Assembly (NCBI RefSeq): GCF_014698065.1
Contig: NZ_JACJSI010000013.1
Location: 1 to 64,000, forward strand
Direction of reading: 5' to 3'
DNA length: 64,000 nt
From: Nostoc flagelliforme FACHB-838
GTDB taxonomy: Bacteria; Cyanobacteriota; Cyanobacteriia; Cyanobacteriales; Nostocaceae
A program made the position numbers and the translations under genes. The notes beneath the pieces were generated by a model that saw only the letters and a list, made by a program, of their open reading frames with translations, made no database searches and was not told the DNA's origin. Below, one piece after another: positions 9,007 through 17,947 of the stretch (the first letter of the stretch is position 1; each line of letters starts with the position of its first letter).

Positions 9007-9876
9007 TTATAAGAAATTTCCTTGTCCGATTTTTTGATAAACTTGACGAATCATATTATAGTCAGCATCATTTGCTGTAATTAGTTTGCCTCCTTTATAC
9101 TTTTGGTTTGCTTTAGCAGCCACTAAACTTTGAATTAGTTTATCCTGATGCTGAATCATGCGCGATCGCATATCTTCTATAAAGCTAGATGCCAACTGGT
9201 TACTAGCAACAAATACATCACCAGGAAGTAGTGGGCCTTTAAAAACCACAGAAAAATCTTTTTCAATTAAGCCTTCAGATTCCAGAATGTTTTTATATCT
9301 ATCAGATGCAGTCGCCCAAGCATCTACCTCACCTTTTTTTAAGGCTTGTACTCCTTTATCATCCAACATCACAGTTTTGAAGTCAGTTTTTGGATCTAAT
9401 CCAGCATCTATCAGTAGCTTTGTGGGAGCAAGATGCCCAGAGGTTGAGCCAATGTTTCGCATGGCAATTGTTTTGTCTTTCAATTGAGCTAATAATTTAA
9501 TTGGACTACCTGCACGAACTACAATAATGGAGTGGTAGTTGTTGCGCTCAATGGCAATTATCGGAATAGCCTTTGCTCTAGCGTTTAAAATCAAGTATTC
9601 TGAAGGCCCTGCAAATACAATATCAACCTCTCTTGATAACAGTGCTGGTGCTGCTGCCGTGGGATTCTCTACAGGAAAAAACTCAATTTTTATGCCTAAT
9701 ATTCCTTCTAATGTAGTGCGAAAAACTTCATAATCTCGTTGCAAGTCTTTAATTCCAGCAACATCTGTAACTGCAAATTTGAGCTTTTTTGGTGCAGTCA
9801 TTGCCATTTGATCTGAGCTATTATTAGTAGAATTTACTCCTGTTGTGCAGCCAGCAGCAAACAGAGCGAATACCAA
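9007..9876 (-). CDS. PhnD-like phosphate/phosphonate-type solute-binding lipoprotein (leader frame disturbed)
   Basis: 289 aa in the long frame. PhnD family features: KLKFAVTDVAGIKDLQRDYE near the N-terminus and VFAGPSEYLIL and MRNIGSTSGHL in the body. A lipobox (LFAAGC) suggests membrane anchoring. The long frame has only a TTG start at 9876. A far better start, ATG at 9894-9896 giving MKRRNLLWYSLC, lies in a different frame, so a 1-nt shift near 9862-9866 appears to separate the leader from the lipobox. No PhnC or PhnE gene is nearby; the partner is the histidine kinase 19 bp downstream. Such proteins may serve as ligand receptors for signalling rather than for transport (inference). Confidence 0.78.
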   Translation of the reverse strand: MVFALFAAGCTTGVNSTNNSSDQMAMTAPKKLKFAVTDVAGIKDLQRDYEVFRTTLEGILGIKIEFFPVENPTAAAPALLSREVDIVFAGPSEYLILNARAKAIPIIAIERNNYHSIIVVRAGSPIKLLAQLKDKTIAMRNIGSTSGHLAPTKLLIDAGLDPKTDFKTVMLDDKGVQALKKGEVDAWATASDRYKNILESEGLIEKDFSVVFKGPLLPGDVFVASNQLASSFIEDMRSRMIQHQDKLIQSLVAAKANQKYKGGKLITANDADYNMIRQVYQKIGQGNFL

Positions 9877-10208
9877 AGCAGGTTGCGCCGTTTCATAGGT
9901 CTGAATTATATTACAAATGTAAAATTTCTTAGTTTTTATTTAGCAATATACTTGTGCAGTTTATTGCTTTTTTATATTCATGACTTCTGTAATATTACGG
10001 AAATACTCTTTATAGATTTGGCAATTTTATTTATTGGAAAATATTGGGTACATCTCACTTTATAAAAAATACTTAGCAATTAAAAATCCTGGTTCATGTT
10101 ACGCTGAAAAAAATTCCAATACACAGCTTTATTAAAGAGGCAATAAAAAATAGAAAAAATTGTTTCTTGTTCGCTTATTTAAGGAAAGCTTCTATTGGGT
10201 TTTTGAAG

Positions 10209-10405
10209 AAGAATTCAGAAGTCAGAATTCAGGAGCGGACCCAGAGAGACTCCGCCTCCGATCAGAATCAATGAGTGGGGGATTCAGACTCGCCACTCAT
10301 TGTAAACCGCTAAATGAAGATTTAGCGGGGGTCTTAAACCCCTAGATTCATTCACCAGTCGTACAGAATTCACCCTGAATTCTGACTCCTGACTCCTGAA
10401 TTCTG
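10209..10405. repeat. Foldback repeat with EcoRI-like arms
   Basis: The left arm (10211-10235, containing CAGAATTCAGGAG) and right arm (10376-10405, containing CTCCTGAATTCTG) are inverted copies of a short dispersed sequence with repeated gaattc. The interior contains tgagtggg and gcgggggtctt stretches. It occupies part of the 718-bp gap between the PhnD-like gene and the DUF423 gene. The first 300 bp of that gap is AT-rich with nothing recognised. Confidence 0.6.
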
Positions 10406-10451
10406 TTTGATAAATCTAAAATCAGTTGTCAAAAGGAGGAAATTAAGCCTC

Positions 10452-10599
10452 GGAGTTAGAAGTTAAGAGTCTTGGCGTTGCTGATTAGATGTATGAATCT
10501 TAGTGCAGAGATGTGATATAGCAACTTTCTACTTTCGAAATCATCCAAATCATTTTTATACCGGAATTCAGCAATACTAAAATTTTAACTACTAACTCC
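10452..10599. repeat. Foldback element with 15-bp arms
   Basis: GGAGTTAGAAGTTAA (10452-10466) is repeated in inverted form as TTAACTACTAACTCC (10585-10599), 14 of 15 bases matching, enclosing about 118 bp. It lies just past the 3' end of the DUF423 gene and could be a small MITE or a transcription end structure. Confidence 0.45.
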
Positions 10600-10614
10600 T
10601 AGCCTTTAAGTTGT

Positions 10615-10995
10615 TTACAACTTCAAATTCCAAGCCGCAAAAGCTAAAGTACCCCAACCAGCAAGAAAGGCTGCACCGCCTAGTGGTGCGATCGCTCCTA
10701 AAGATTTAATACCGGTTAAGCTAAGGGCGTACAAGCTTCCTGAGAAAATAGCGATGCCAATGATAAATAGCCATCTACTAGCTACGAGAGCGGGTTGAGG
10801 TGATTCGGTGCGACTAATTAAGATTGCTACTAAGAAAAGTGCTAGAGCATGATACATTTGGTAACGAGCGCCAGTTTCAAAAATTTCTAGCGCTCGCTCA
10901 CTGATTTTTTCCCGCAAAGCATGGGAAGCAAAAGCACCAGCAGCAACTGACAAACCGCCTAAAATGGCAGCTACGCTCAAAAAAATCTGCGTCAT
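10615..10995 (-). CDS. DUF423 family small membrane protein
   Basis: 126 aa, about four hydrophobic segments. The N-terminal pattern (AILGGLSVAAGAFASHAL followed by ETGARYQMYHALAL) is characteristic of DUF423 (YgdD) proteins, whose function is not known. It starts at an ATG at 10995; the 100 bp upstream holds short direct repeats (gtcattagtc, taataacaaaagac). The next minus-strand gene starts 100 bp further along, so co-transcription is possible but not shown. Confidence 0.85.
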   Translation of the reverse strand: MTQIFLSVAAILGGLSVAAGAFASHALREKISERALEIFETGARYQMYHALALFLVAILISRTESPQPALVASRWLFIIGIAIFSGSLYALSLTGIKSLGAIAPLGGAAFLAGWGTLAFAAWNLKL

Positions 10996-11095
10996 TAGAC
11001 TTAGCCGTAAGTTAATTATTAGTCATAAGTCATTGGTCATTAGTCATTAGTTAATAACAAAAGACTAATAACAAAAGACCAAGGACAAATAACAA

Positions 11096-11584
11096 TTAGA
11101 CATCAAAATGATATGATACAGCCCCTTCTTCGTTCACCTTAAAGTTTGCATTGAAGTCTTTAGCTTTTTCATCTAAATATTGTCTGGCGTGCGCTGCGGG
11201 TAGTTGTGACTTCATTGCAAAGCCTAAAACAGTTACGCGCCCATGATTTTCTTGTAGCATCTGATAAAAAATTGATTGCAGGCGATCGCTAACTTGTTGA
11301 TTAATCGCTTTTTTCTCATGCTGACTTTGACGGTATAATCCTAATGCTAACCATGCGCCCAATGTTAGGGTAGGAATACCAAAAATTAGACGTTCTACCG
11401 CAGTATTATCAATTACAGGGGTAGTTGTTACTGTTGAGAACTCAACTGAGCCATCCCAAGCTAAGGGTATGGTAATTGATTTTTCCGTAGTCGTTTTATT
11501 AAAAATCGCTGCTGCTGATAGCATTACAAACATGAATCCCATTGTCAGTAGCCAACCTGCGGCCAATTTTTCAGCAGTTTTCAT
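11096..11584 (-). CDS. Conserved-looking small membrane protein of unknown function
   Basis: 162 aa. Two membrane segments are visible (about 10-28 and 66-84), followed by a soluble C-terminal domain (about 90-162) with a winged-helix-like feel (HGRVTVLGFAMKSQLP followed by ARQYLDEKAKDF). I do not recognise the family. The start ATG at 11584 is clean. The C-terminal part resembles regulators that sit on the membrane, but no motif is strong enough to assign a role. Confidence 0.6.
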   Translation of the reverse strand: MKTAEKLAAGWLLTMGFMFVMLSAAAIFNKTTTEKSITIPLAWDGSVEFSTVTTTPVIDNTAVERLIFGIPTLTLGAWLALGLYRQSQHEKKAINQQVSDRLQSIFYQMLQENHGRVTVLGFAMKSQLPAAHARQYLDEKAKDFNANFKVNEEGAVSYHFDV

Positions 11585-11737
11585 AGTCCCACTTCAGATT
11601 TAAACTTTGCTAGAAATTCTAACCTTACTTTCGCAAAGGTTCCAGTATATTAACCTAAAGGTGAATTTTGATTAGTTGTTTTCACTATTTTTTGGGAGTT
11701 GCTGCGATCGCTATAATAATTCATGTTCCAAATCGGG

Positions 11738-11767
11738 GCGATGTCTCCGACGGGCTACGCCTACGCC
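11738..11767. repeat. Dispersed 30-bp repeat
   Basis: The sequence gcgatgtctccgacgggc and its continuation to 11767 (ctacgcctacgcc) matches, in reverse orientation, 18906-18934, where it overlaps the end of a gene. The surrounding gap 11585-11871 holds otherwise only the terminator below. Confidence 0.6.
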
Positions 11768-11830
11768 ACAATCAAAAGCAAAACTCAGCACCAAATGCGA
11801 CATCTCTCAGTGTTAACCCTTGAAAATGTT

Positions 11831-11866
11831 AAACCGCAGCAAAGGTATAATATTTTGCTGCGGTTT
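11831..11866 (-). terminator. Hairpin terminator downstream of chlM
   Basis: Perfect 13-bp arms AAACCGCAGCAAA (11831-11843) and TTTGCTGCGGTTT (11854-11866) with a 10-nt loop, 5 bp past the chlM stop codon. A T-run follows on the plus strand; on the minus strand the T-run is short, so it may act in both directions. Confidence 0.75.
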
Positions 11867-11871
11867 TTAGC

Positions 11872-12558
11872 TTAATTACGTGTTGCTTCCAGTAGGCGGG
11901 AAAAATAAAAGCGAGTCTTTGTCATCGCCTGTCGTTGCAAAGAAAAGCCATTACTTTCCAAGATTCTCACCACATCAGCCTCACGATGCAAATATGCACG
12001 AGTCGCTTTACTTGGGCCAGGAAAGAAGCTGCCAATTTTCTTGAGTATACTCAGGGCGCAGGTCTTCGGCGCAAAACTGAGAATTATCCGCGATTGTGCC
12101 AAAGAACAGAGGTGAGATATCATCTCATCCGCTTTTTCTTGGGGGTAGTGGATAAGAACATCTAAGCAAATAACGGTATGGTAACTACCACTCAACGATT
12201 CTAAATCCTGCACAGCAAAAGTGGGATTTTCGTCATTTCCCAAAGTTTTCTTTGCTCTATCTTTGCCTTCTTCCACCATTTTTTCAGAAATATCGGTGGC
12301 ATAGACTTTAGCACCATCTACAGCTAGGGGGATGCTGAGACTACCAACACCACACCCAGCATCACAGATGGATAGCTGTGGTAAATTGTTATCAGCCTTC
12401 AGCCAGCCGAGAACTGTATCCACGGTTTGCTGGTGTCCATTGCGGATGTCTAATTGAACTTTGTTGACTTCGCCATCACCGTAGATTCGCTTCCAACGGT
12501 CAAACCCTGTGGAATTGAAATACTCTCGAACAATAGTTTTGTCGTCGGCTGCGTTCAT
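11872..12558 (-). CDS. chlM: Magnesium protoporphyrin IX methyltransferase
   Basis: 228 aa, the normal size for cyanobacterial ChlM. It uses S-adenosylmethionine to methylate the ring-C propionate of Mg-protoporphyrin IX in chlorophyll synthesis. The SAM-binding motif DAGCGVGSLSIPLA (about residues 65-78) and the downstream VCLDVLIHYP and ILSFAPKT blocks are typical. The N-terminus KTIVREYFNSTGFDRWKRIY is a ChlM hallmark. It stands alone, with a strong terminator behind it and a 557-bp gap upstream. ATG at 12558. Confidence 0.95.
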   Translation of the reverse strand: MNAADDKTIVREYFNSTGFDRWKRIYGDGEVNKVQLDIRNGHQQTVDTVLGWLKADNNLPQLSICDAGCGVGSLSIPLAVDGAKVYATDISEKMVEEGKDRAKKTLGNDENPTFAVQDLESLSGSYHTVICLDVLIHYPQEKADEMISHLCSLAQSRIILSFAPKTCALSILKKIGSFFPGPSKATRAYLHREADVVRILESNGFSLQRQAMTKTRFYFSRLLEATRN

Positions 12559-12664
12559 AAACTTTGATTTTTAGGGGTTCCCAATGCTTAAAATTATCAT
12601 TGATAGGAACCCACAGGAGCGCTCTTCCAGATTTTTCTAGATATAGTGTAGAGAAGGAGGTTAG

Positions 12665-12801
12665 GGGACTTCCAACTAAAAGAATACTCATCGCTTTGGT
12701 GATCTGGCGTTGCAGGGGGCGCAGGGGAAGGAGGGGAGGAAGAATCTAACGAATGATCGTCTTCGCTCCCAAAATTGAATAATTTAATTTTGGGAAGTTC
12801 C
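12665..12801. mobile_element. MITE-like element, GGGACTTCC family, copy A
   Basis: Ends GGGACTTCCAA and the imperfect inverse TGGGAAGTTCC. Internally, 12740-12795 is nearly identical to the copy at 25105-25160 (aagaatctaa, atgatcgtcttcgctccc, gaataatttaattt). No coding capacity. It lies in the 557-bp gap before the antiporter gene; the rest of that gap is AT-rich without recognised features. Confidence 0.7.
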
Positions 12802-13115
12802 TAGCACAGATATACGCCTCTACTTATTCAAACTAGAAATGCTATATTTAATCGATTATTGTCATTTTATGCTTTTTTGGAGCGATTTTATCTTATTTAA
12901 ACATTTATTCTTTTGATTACTATAAATTACATCACTATTTCACCCTGTAGAGAGGTATAATCCCTTCTTCAGGTAGAGTCGTGATTGCGATCGCAACATT
13001 TATGCTGTTAATGATTTAATTATCTGTAATCAATAAAACTAAAGCATATAAATTTCTAAGTAATATTTCGTATGCTTCTTGTACATTTACTATTTATTTA
13101 GGCTTATTATTACGC

Positions 13116-15197
13116 ATGGCACTGAACGCGCTCACAGATAGTCCTATTGTTGCATTTACAATTCTCCTGACAGTAATCTTTACTGTACCTCCTATATTTG
13201 AGCGGCTGCGACTACCGGGATTAGTAGGTTTATTAGTAGCAGGTGTAGTACTAGGACAAAATGGATTAAAGTTGTTAAATCATGAGTCTGAAACTATCAA
13301 TCTGCTCTCCGACATCGGGAAGATTTATTTGATGTTCGTGGCCGGTTTAGAAATTGACTTAGAGCAGTTTCGTAAAACGAAAAATCGCTCCATTGGGTTT
13401 GGTATACTGACATTTTTAGTACCGTTACTTGCTGGCATTGCTGTCGGACGTTTATTCAATTTTAGCTGGAATGCTTCTGTATTAATTGGTTCTTTACTGG
13501 CCTCTCATACCCTCTTGGCATATCCAATTGTGAGTCGTTTGGGAGTAGTAACGAATGAAGCTGTAACGGTCACAATTGGTGCAACAATTTTTACTGACAC
13601 AGGCGCTTTGCTAGTATTAGCAATTTGTGTCGGAATTCATGGCGGAGAATTTTCCGCCTTAAGTTTAGCAACTTTGTTAGGTGGATTAGCAATTTACTCT
13701 GTTGTTGTTCTGTTTGGCTTTGACTGGGCAGGTAAAGAGTTTTTTCGCCGCTCTGGAGATGAACAAAGTAATCAGTTTCTGTTTATATTACTAGCATTAT
13801 TTTTGGCATCTGTCGGAGCGCAGGTAATTGGAATTGAAAAAATTGTTGGTGCTTTTTTAGCAGGTCTAGCAGTCAACGACGTTTTAGGACGTAGCCCAGT
13901 CAAAGAAAAAATTGAGTTTATTGGTAGTGTTTTATTTATCCCTTGTTTCTTTGTGGACATGGGATTATTAATTGATATTCCTGCATTTATAAAAACTCTC
14001 AGTTCAGTTTGGCTGACTGTGGTAATTGTAGTAGCTTTGATTGGCAGCAAATTTATTGCAGCATTTTTAGCAAAATTGTTATACCGCTATAATACGGCGG
14101 AATTGATGACGATGTGGTCATTGTCACTACCACAGGTAGCAGCCACACTAGCAGCAGCCTTAGTTGCATATCAAACGGTAAATCCTGCTGGTGAACGCTT
14201 AATTAGTGAAGGTGTTTTAAATAGTGTGATTGTCCTCATGCTAGTGACAGCTATCTTTGGCCCAGTGATCACATCAAGATTTGCTTCTTCACTACAGCTT
14301 TCTCAGGCAGATTTTGAGACAGATAGTTTGGCAACTTGGTGGCAAGGTAATGAAGATGAACAAGTAGAGCAAAAACAATATCCCTTTACTGTAGTAGTGC
14401 CAATATATAACCCTCAAACGCAGCGTTATCTAATAGAAATGGCAGCACTACTGGCTAGTCATGAATCTGGAAGAATTGTGCCATTAGCTATTACTAGAGC
14501 GCATGTGCAGATGGATGATCCGCAATTAGTAACAGCACTCGACAAAAGCCGGGAAAGATTGAATTTAGCTAAAGAAATCAGTCAAGAATTTGAGGTGGAA
14601 GTATCACCAGCAATTCGGATTGATGATGATGCAGCTTTGGGGATTAGCCGCACTAGTCGAGAACAAAACGCTAGTTTAGTAGTAATGGGTTGGTCGCAGA
14701 CAAGAGGTTTGCGTGCCCGCTTATTTGGTAATGTCATTGATAGCGTGTTCTGGTCTTCTCATTGTCCGGTAGCAGTAACACGGCTGTTAAGCAGTCCTAA
14801 GACAATCCAAAGAATTCTTGTACCAGTTGGAGACTTAACCCGCCAAACTATCGGTGCTTTAAGGTTTGCCCAGATTTTGGCCGATGTCAATCAGGCGGAA
14901 GTTGTACTGTTACACGTATATGATCGCAAATCACCCCCAGATCGAGTAGAAAAATTTGTATCCCAATTGTCTGATATCGCTTCTAAAAGCCAGTTACAGG
15001 TGAATACTAATATCCAAACAATCAAGGGTGATGACGTTGCCAGAATAGTAATTCGGGAAGCTGAGGCCTTTGATTTAGCAGTATTACGTTCCGTCCGTTA
15101 TCGCACAGCCGGAGGATTAGCCGTCAGTGAAGTCACAACGCAGATGATTCAACAATTGAAGTGTTCAATTGTGTTGTTGGGAGAGCCGCATTCGTGA
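13116..15197 (+). CDS. Cation:proton antiporter with tandem universal stress domains
   Basis: 693 aa. Residues 1-390 form a CPA2-type Na+/K+:H+ exchanger with about 12 helices, including FERLRLPGLVGLLVAGVVLG and FVAGLEIDLEQF. The C-terminal half holds two universal-stress-protein domains (about 415-560 and 565-690; the first carries SLVVMGWSQ before GNVIDSVFWSSHCPVAV, the second RILVPVGDLTRQT). USP fusions are known to respond to nucleotides or stress and probably gate the exchanger (inference). The ATG at 13116 gives a good membrane start. It is monocistronic, ending in a convergent hairpin repeat before cysK. Confidence 0.9.
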   Translation: MALNALTDSPIVAFTILLTVIFTVPPIFERLRLPGLVGLLVAGVVLGQNGLKLLNHESETINLLSDIGKIYLMFVAGLEIDLEQFRKTKNRSIGFGILTFLVPLLAGIAVGRLFNFSWNASVLIGSLLASHTLLAYPIVSRLGVVTNEAVTVTIGATIFTDTGALLVLAICVGIHGGEFSALSLATLLGGLAIYSVVVLFGFDWAGKEFFRRSGDEQSNQFLFILLALFLASVGAQVIGIEKIVGAFLAGLAVNDVLGRSPVKEKIEFIGSVLFIPCFFVDMGLLIDIPAFIKTLSSVWLTVVIVVALIGSKFIAAFLAKLLYRYNTAELMTMWSLSLPQVAATLAAALVAYQTVNPAGERLISEGVLNSVIVLMLVTAIFGPVITSRFASSLQLSQADFETDSLATWWQGNEDEQVEQKQYPFTVVVPIYNPQTQRYLIEMAALLASHESGRIVPLAITRAHVQMDDPQLVTALDKSRERLNLAKEISQEFEVEVSPAIRIDDDAALGISRTSREQNASLVVMGWSQTRGLRARLFGNVIDSVFWSSHCPVAVTRLLSSPKTIQRILVPVGDLTRQTIGALRFAQILADVNQAEVVLLHVYDRKSPPDRVEKFVSQLSDIASKSQLQVNTNIQTIKGDDVARIVIREAEAFDLAVLRSVRYRTAGGLAVSEVTTQMIQQLKCSIVLLGEPHS

Positions 15198-15241
15198 TGT
15201 GTAAGTCAGGAAGAGGGGCAGGGGGCAGGGCAATACGGTTC

Positions 15242-15313
15242 GGTTAAAGGGGAAAGGGAAAAGGGGAAAGGTTTTGAATACATCCTTTACCCTTTACCCC
15301 TTACCCTTTCCCT
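15242..15313. repeat. Foldback A/G-C/T repeat between convergent genes
   Basis: A purine arm (ggttaaaggggaaaggg...) is followed by an inverted pyrimidine arm (ccctttacccc...tttccct). A close relative is at 39391-39454. Its position between the convergent antiporter and cysK genes suits a two-way transcription stop. Confidence 0.6.
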
Positions 15314-15338
15314 AAACAACAAGGAATGCTATGTGGTA

Positions 15339-16301
15339 TCAAACTTTACTCAACCACTCATTTTCCTCTGGGTTTTTGAACAATGAAGTACTGAGGTAGC
15401 GTTCGCCGAAGCTAGGCTGTATCATCACGATTAGGCGACCTGCATTTTCTGGTCTTTGTGCCACTTGAATCGCCGCATATAAAGCAGCGCCAGTAGAAAT
15501 CCCCGATAGCAATCCTTCTTCTTTTGCTAGGCGACGGCTGTAAGCGATCGCCTCCTCATCTGCTACCTGAATCACCTCATCTACCACTTCTGGACGGTAA
15601 ATTGCTGGCACAAATCCCGCACCGATACCCTGGATTTTATGAGGCCCCGATTTACCACCTGCTAATACTGGGCTGCTGCTTGGTTCAACTGCGATCGCTT
15701 GAAAGCTTGGCTTCCGTTTTTTAATAACTTCTCCAACTCCCGTAATCGTCCCACCAGTACCGACTCCCGCCACCAGAATATCCACCTCTCCATCGGTATC
15801 ATCCCAAATTTCTTCTGCCGTGGTTTCGGCGTGAACTTTTGGATTAGCGGCGTTGCGGAACTGCTGCAACATATAAGCATTGGGCGTTTGAGCTAAAATC
15901 TGCTCTGCACGACCGATCGCTCCTCGCATCCCTTCTACCCCTGGCGTTAACTCTAATTGAGCGCCATAAGCTTTGAGCATTGATCGTCTTTCCTGGCTCA
16001 TTGTGTCAGGCATCGTTAGAATGAGATGGTACCCCTTGGCGGCCGCCACCATCGCCAGCGCAATTCCTGTATTTCCAGAAGTCGGCTCTACTAAAACTGT
16101 TTTTCCAGGGTGAATTAAGCCTGCTTCCTCCGCCGCTTCCACCATACTCGCACCAATCCGGTCTTTCACAGAAGATGCTGGATTCATGCTTTCTAGCTTC
16201 ACCACAATCCGAGCAACCGCTCCTGAAGCTTGGGGAATCTTGTTTAATTGAACTAAAGGAGTCCGTCCGATTAACTCTGTGATATCTTTCGCTATCCGCA
16301 T
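15339..16301 (-). CDS. cysK: Cysteine synthase A (O-acetylserine sulfhydrylase)
   Basis: 320 aa PLP enzyme that makes cysteine from O-acetylserine and sulfide. Seen: PLP lysine Lys46 in [10 protein letters not shown], substrate loop TSGNTG (74-79), phosphate loop GTGGTITG (about 180-187), and the SGISTG serine (about 268) that pairs with the pyridine nitrogen. The C-terminus matches CysK, not CysM. It lies 18 bp behind an Rrf2-type regulator on the same strand and divergent to cysE, giving the two steps from serine to cysteine in one locus. Confidence 0.95.
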   Translation of the reverse strand: MRIAKDITELIGRTPLVQLNKIPQASGAVARIVVKLESMNPASSVKDRIGASMVEAAEEAGLIHPGKTVLVEPTSGNTGIALAMVAAAKGYHLILTMPDTMSQERRSMLKAYGAQLELTPGVEGMRGAIGRAEQILAQTPNAYMLQQFRNAANPKVHAETTAEEIWDDTDGEVDILVAGVGTGGTITGVGEVIKKRKPSFQAIAVEPSSSPVLAGGKSGPHKIQGIGAGFVPAIYRPEVVDEVIQVADEEAIAYSRRLAKEEGLLSGISTGAALYAAIQVAQRPENAGRLIVMIQPSFGERYLSTSLFKNPEENEWLSKV

Positions 16302-16319
16302 ATTAGTACTCCTTGGTGA

Positions 16320-16790
16320 CTAAATATAATACATTGGACTTTCCTGTGCGCGAGTTTCCCTTTCCTGGCACAAGTCTTGGAGTGTATAGCGACCCAAAAC
16401 TTCAATTGAGGCAGCGTTGGCTTGCTCCCAGACTTCATAAACTAGAGTCTTTTCTAGAGTCGGAGAGTTAGAGGTATCTTTCTCTTTCCGTTCGCCTTCG
16501 ACTAAAGTGACAATTTCTAGCATTGTGATCTGCCAAGGTTCACGAGCTAAAACAAAACCTCCTTTAGAGCCGCGTTGACTCTGCACCACACCAGCACGCC
16601 GGAGGTTGGTCAAAATTTGTTCAAGATAGCGTTCAGGTATGAGTTGCTTGGCAGTGATCTCGCTCATGGTTAGAGGAAGTTTTTTCTCGTGGTGACTTGC
16701 CAGTTCTAAGAGTGCTAGCAGTGCGTATTCCACTTTGGAAGACAGATCCAAAAGAGCATAGTTTTGGCTATTCAAGACTGTATTCAACAT
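16320..16790 (-). CDS. Rrf2-family transcriptional regulator (CymR-like by context)
   Basis: 156 aa. Rrf2 winged helix: SSKVEYALLALLELASH at the start and RRAGVVQSQRGSKGGFVLAR (about 64-83) for the recognition helix and wing. IscR-type iron-sulfur cysteines are absent; the only cysteine is Cys141. Translated directly before cysK (18 bp). In Bacillus the cluster-free Rrf2 protein CymR controls cysteine metabolism in complex with CysK; the same role here is inference from context. The start ATG at 16790 could instead be a little downstream, but the family begins close to SSKVEYA. Confidence 0.85.
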   Translation of the reverse strand: MLNTVLNSQNYALLDLSSKVEYALLALLELASHHEKKLPLTMSEITAKQLIPERYLEQILTNLRRAGVVQSQRGSKGGFVLAREPWQITMLEIVTLVEGERKEKDTSNSPTLEKTLVYEVWEQANAASIEVLGRYTLQDLCQERETRAQESPMYYI

Positions 16791-16848
16791 ACTACGGTGA
16801 ATTGGGCGGTTTATCGCAGTTTATGCGAAATTAATTTTTCTCAACAGT

Positions 16849-16870
16849 GTGGAATGTGATAGCATCCCAC
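16849..16870. promoter_or_regulatory. Candidate operator between rrf2-cysK and cysE
   Basis: Imperfect palindrome GTGGAATG-tgatag-CATCCCAC (7 of 8 paired positions) midway in the divergent promoter region. Its size and place suit a dimeric regulator such as the adjacent Rrf2 protein. No experimental link. Confidence 0.35.
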
Positions 16871-17017
16871 TTACTACCCACAAAAGCAGTATACACTATC
16901 GACTTACCGTAGATTATTATCTTACACAATTCCCATAAATGACTTCATCTTTTTGTGGGAACTAACCTGAGTTTCTGTTTTCAGAGCCTCACTTACCAAC
17001 AAAAATCCCGACAGAGT

Positions 17018-17743
17018 ATGCTACTAACTGATTTGCGAACCATTTTTGAGCGTGACCCAGCAGCCCGTAACTGGCTAGAAGTATTGTTCTGTTACCCTGG
17101 ACTCCAAGCTTTGGTGTTTCATCGATTAGCGCACTGGCTGTATAAAATTGGAATTCCCTTTATACCAAGGCTCATCTCTCATATTAGTAGGTTTATAACT
17201 GGCATTGAAATCCATCCTGGGGCATTAATTGGCCAGGGAGTATTTATTGACCACGGTATGGGAGTAGTAATTGGCGAGACAGCGATCGTGGGCGATCATG
17301 CCTTGATTTATCAAGGTGTTACCCTTGGCGGAACTGGGAAAGAAAGCGGCAAACGCCATCCAACTTTAGGCTCTCATGTAGTTGTGGGAGCGGGTGCAAA
17401 GGTATTAGGAAATATTCAAATTGGTGATCGCGTCCGTATTGGAGCCGGCTCTGTGGTGCTGCGAGATGTCCCCAGTAATACTACTGTAGTTGGGATTCCA
17501 GGGCGCGTGACTCGTCAGAACAACTCGTCTACCAATGTTTTGGATCATGATAAAGTACGCGACGTAGAAGCTGAAGTCATCCGCGCTTTATTTGAACGTG
17601 TCAAGGCTCTAGAGAAACAGTTTGAGCAGTTAGAACAATCTAGTTTGTCCCCAACTGAGCTTGGCGAGGAACCAACCGACAACCCTAAGAGCAAAAATTC
17701 TGATGGGATGATTGAAGATTTTCTCGATGGTGCGGGAATTTAA
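17018..17743 (+). CDS. cysE: Serine O-acetyltransferase
   Basis: 241 aa from ATG 17018. It makes O-acetylserine, the substrate of CysK. The N-terminus [19 protein letters not shown] and the left-handed beta-helix hexapeptide region ([19 protein letters not shown] onwards) with catalytic His in DHGMGVV and [12 protein letters not shown] are diagnostic. The C-terminal tail (about 190-241) is longer than in enteric CysE, acidic, and ends in DGAGI; an Ile C-terminus is the signature by which CysE docks in CysK. A GTG 63 bp upstream would add 21 residues outside the family pattern. Divergent from rrf2-cysK. Confidence 0.93.
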   Translation: MLLTDLRTIFERDPAARNWLEVLFCYPGLQALVFHRLAHWLYKIGIPFIPRLISHISRFITGIEIHPGALIGQGVFIDHGMGVVIGETAIVGDHALIYQGVTLGGTGKESGKRHPTLGSHVVVGAGAKVLGNIQIGDRVRIGAGSVVLRDVPSNTTVVGIPGRVTRQNNSSTNVLDHDKVRDVEAEVIRALFERVKALEKQFEQLEQSSLSPTELGEEPTDNPKSKNSDGMIEDFLDGAGI

Positions 17744-17947
17744 TTTTGGGCATTGGGCATTGGTAAGAGGCAGGGGGCAGAGGAGAAAGAGGTAATATTT
17801 TTATTCTCCCTTTATTCTCCCCCTTGCTCCCCGCTCCCTGCCCCTCTGCTTCTTCCCCACTCCCATCTTTAAAATATTCATAGCCTCTCAGAACCTGATA
17901 TAAATATAATACTACGGTTAATTTATCGGAGAATAGTTTTATATATT

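Noticed and set aside
9883..10065. Hydrophobic 60-codon frame on the plus strand
   Set aside because: Lies over the PhnD-like leader in antisense and in AT-rich DNA; no ribosome site, hydrophobicity follows from base composition.
10160..10345. 61-codon frame on the plus strand
   Set aside because: Built mostly from a foldback repeat.
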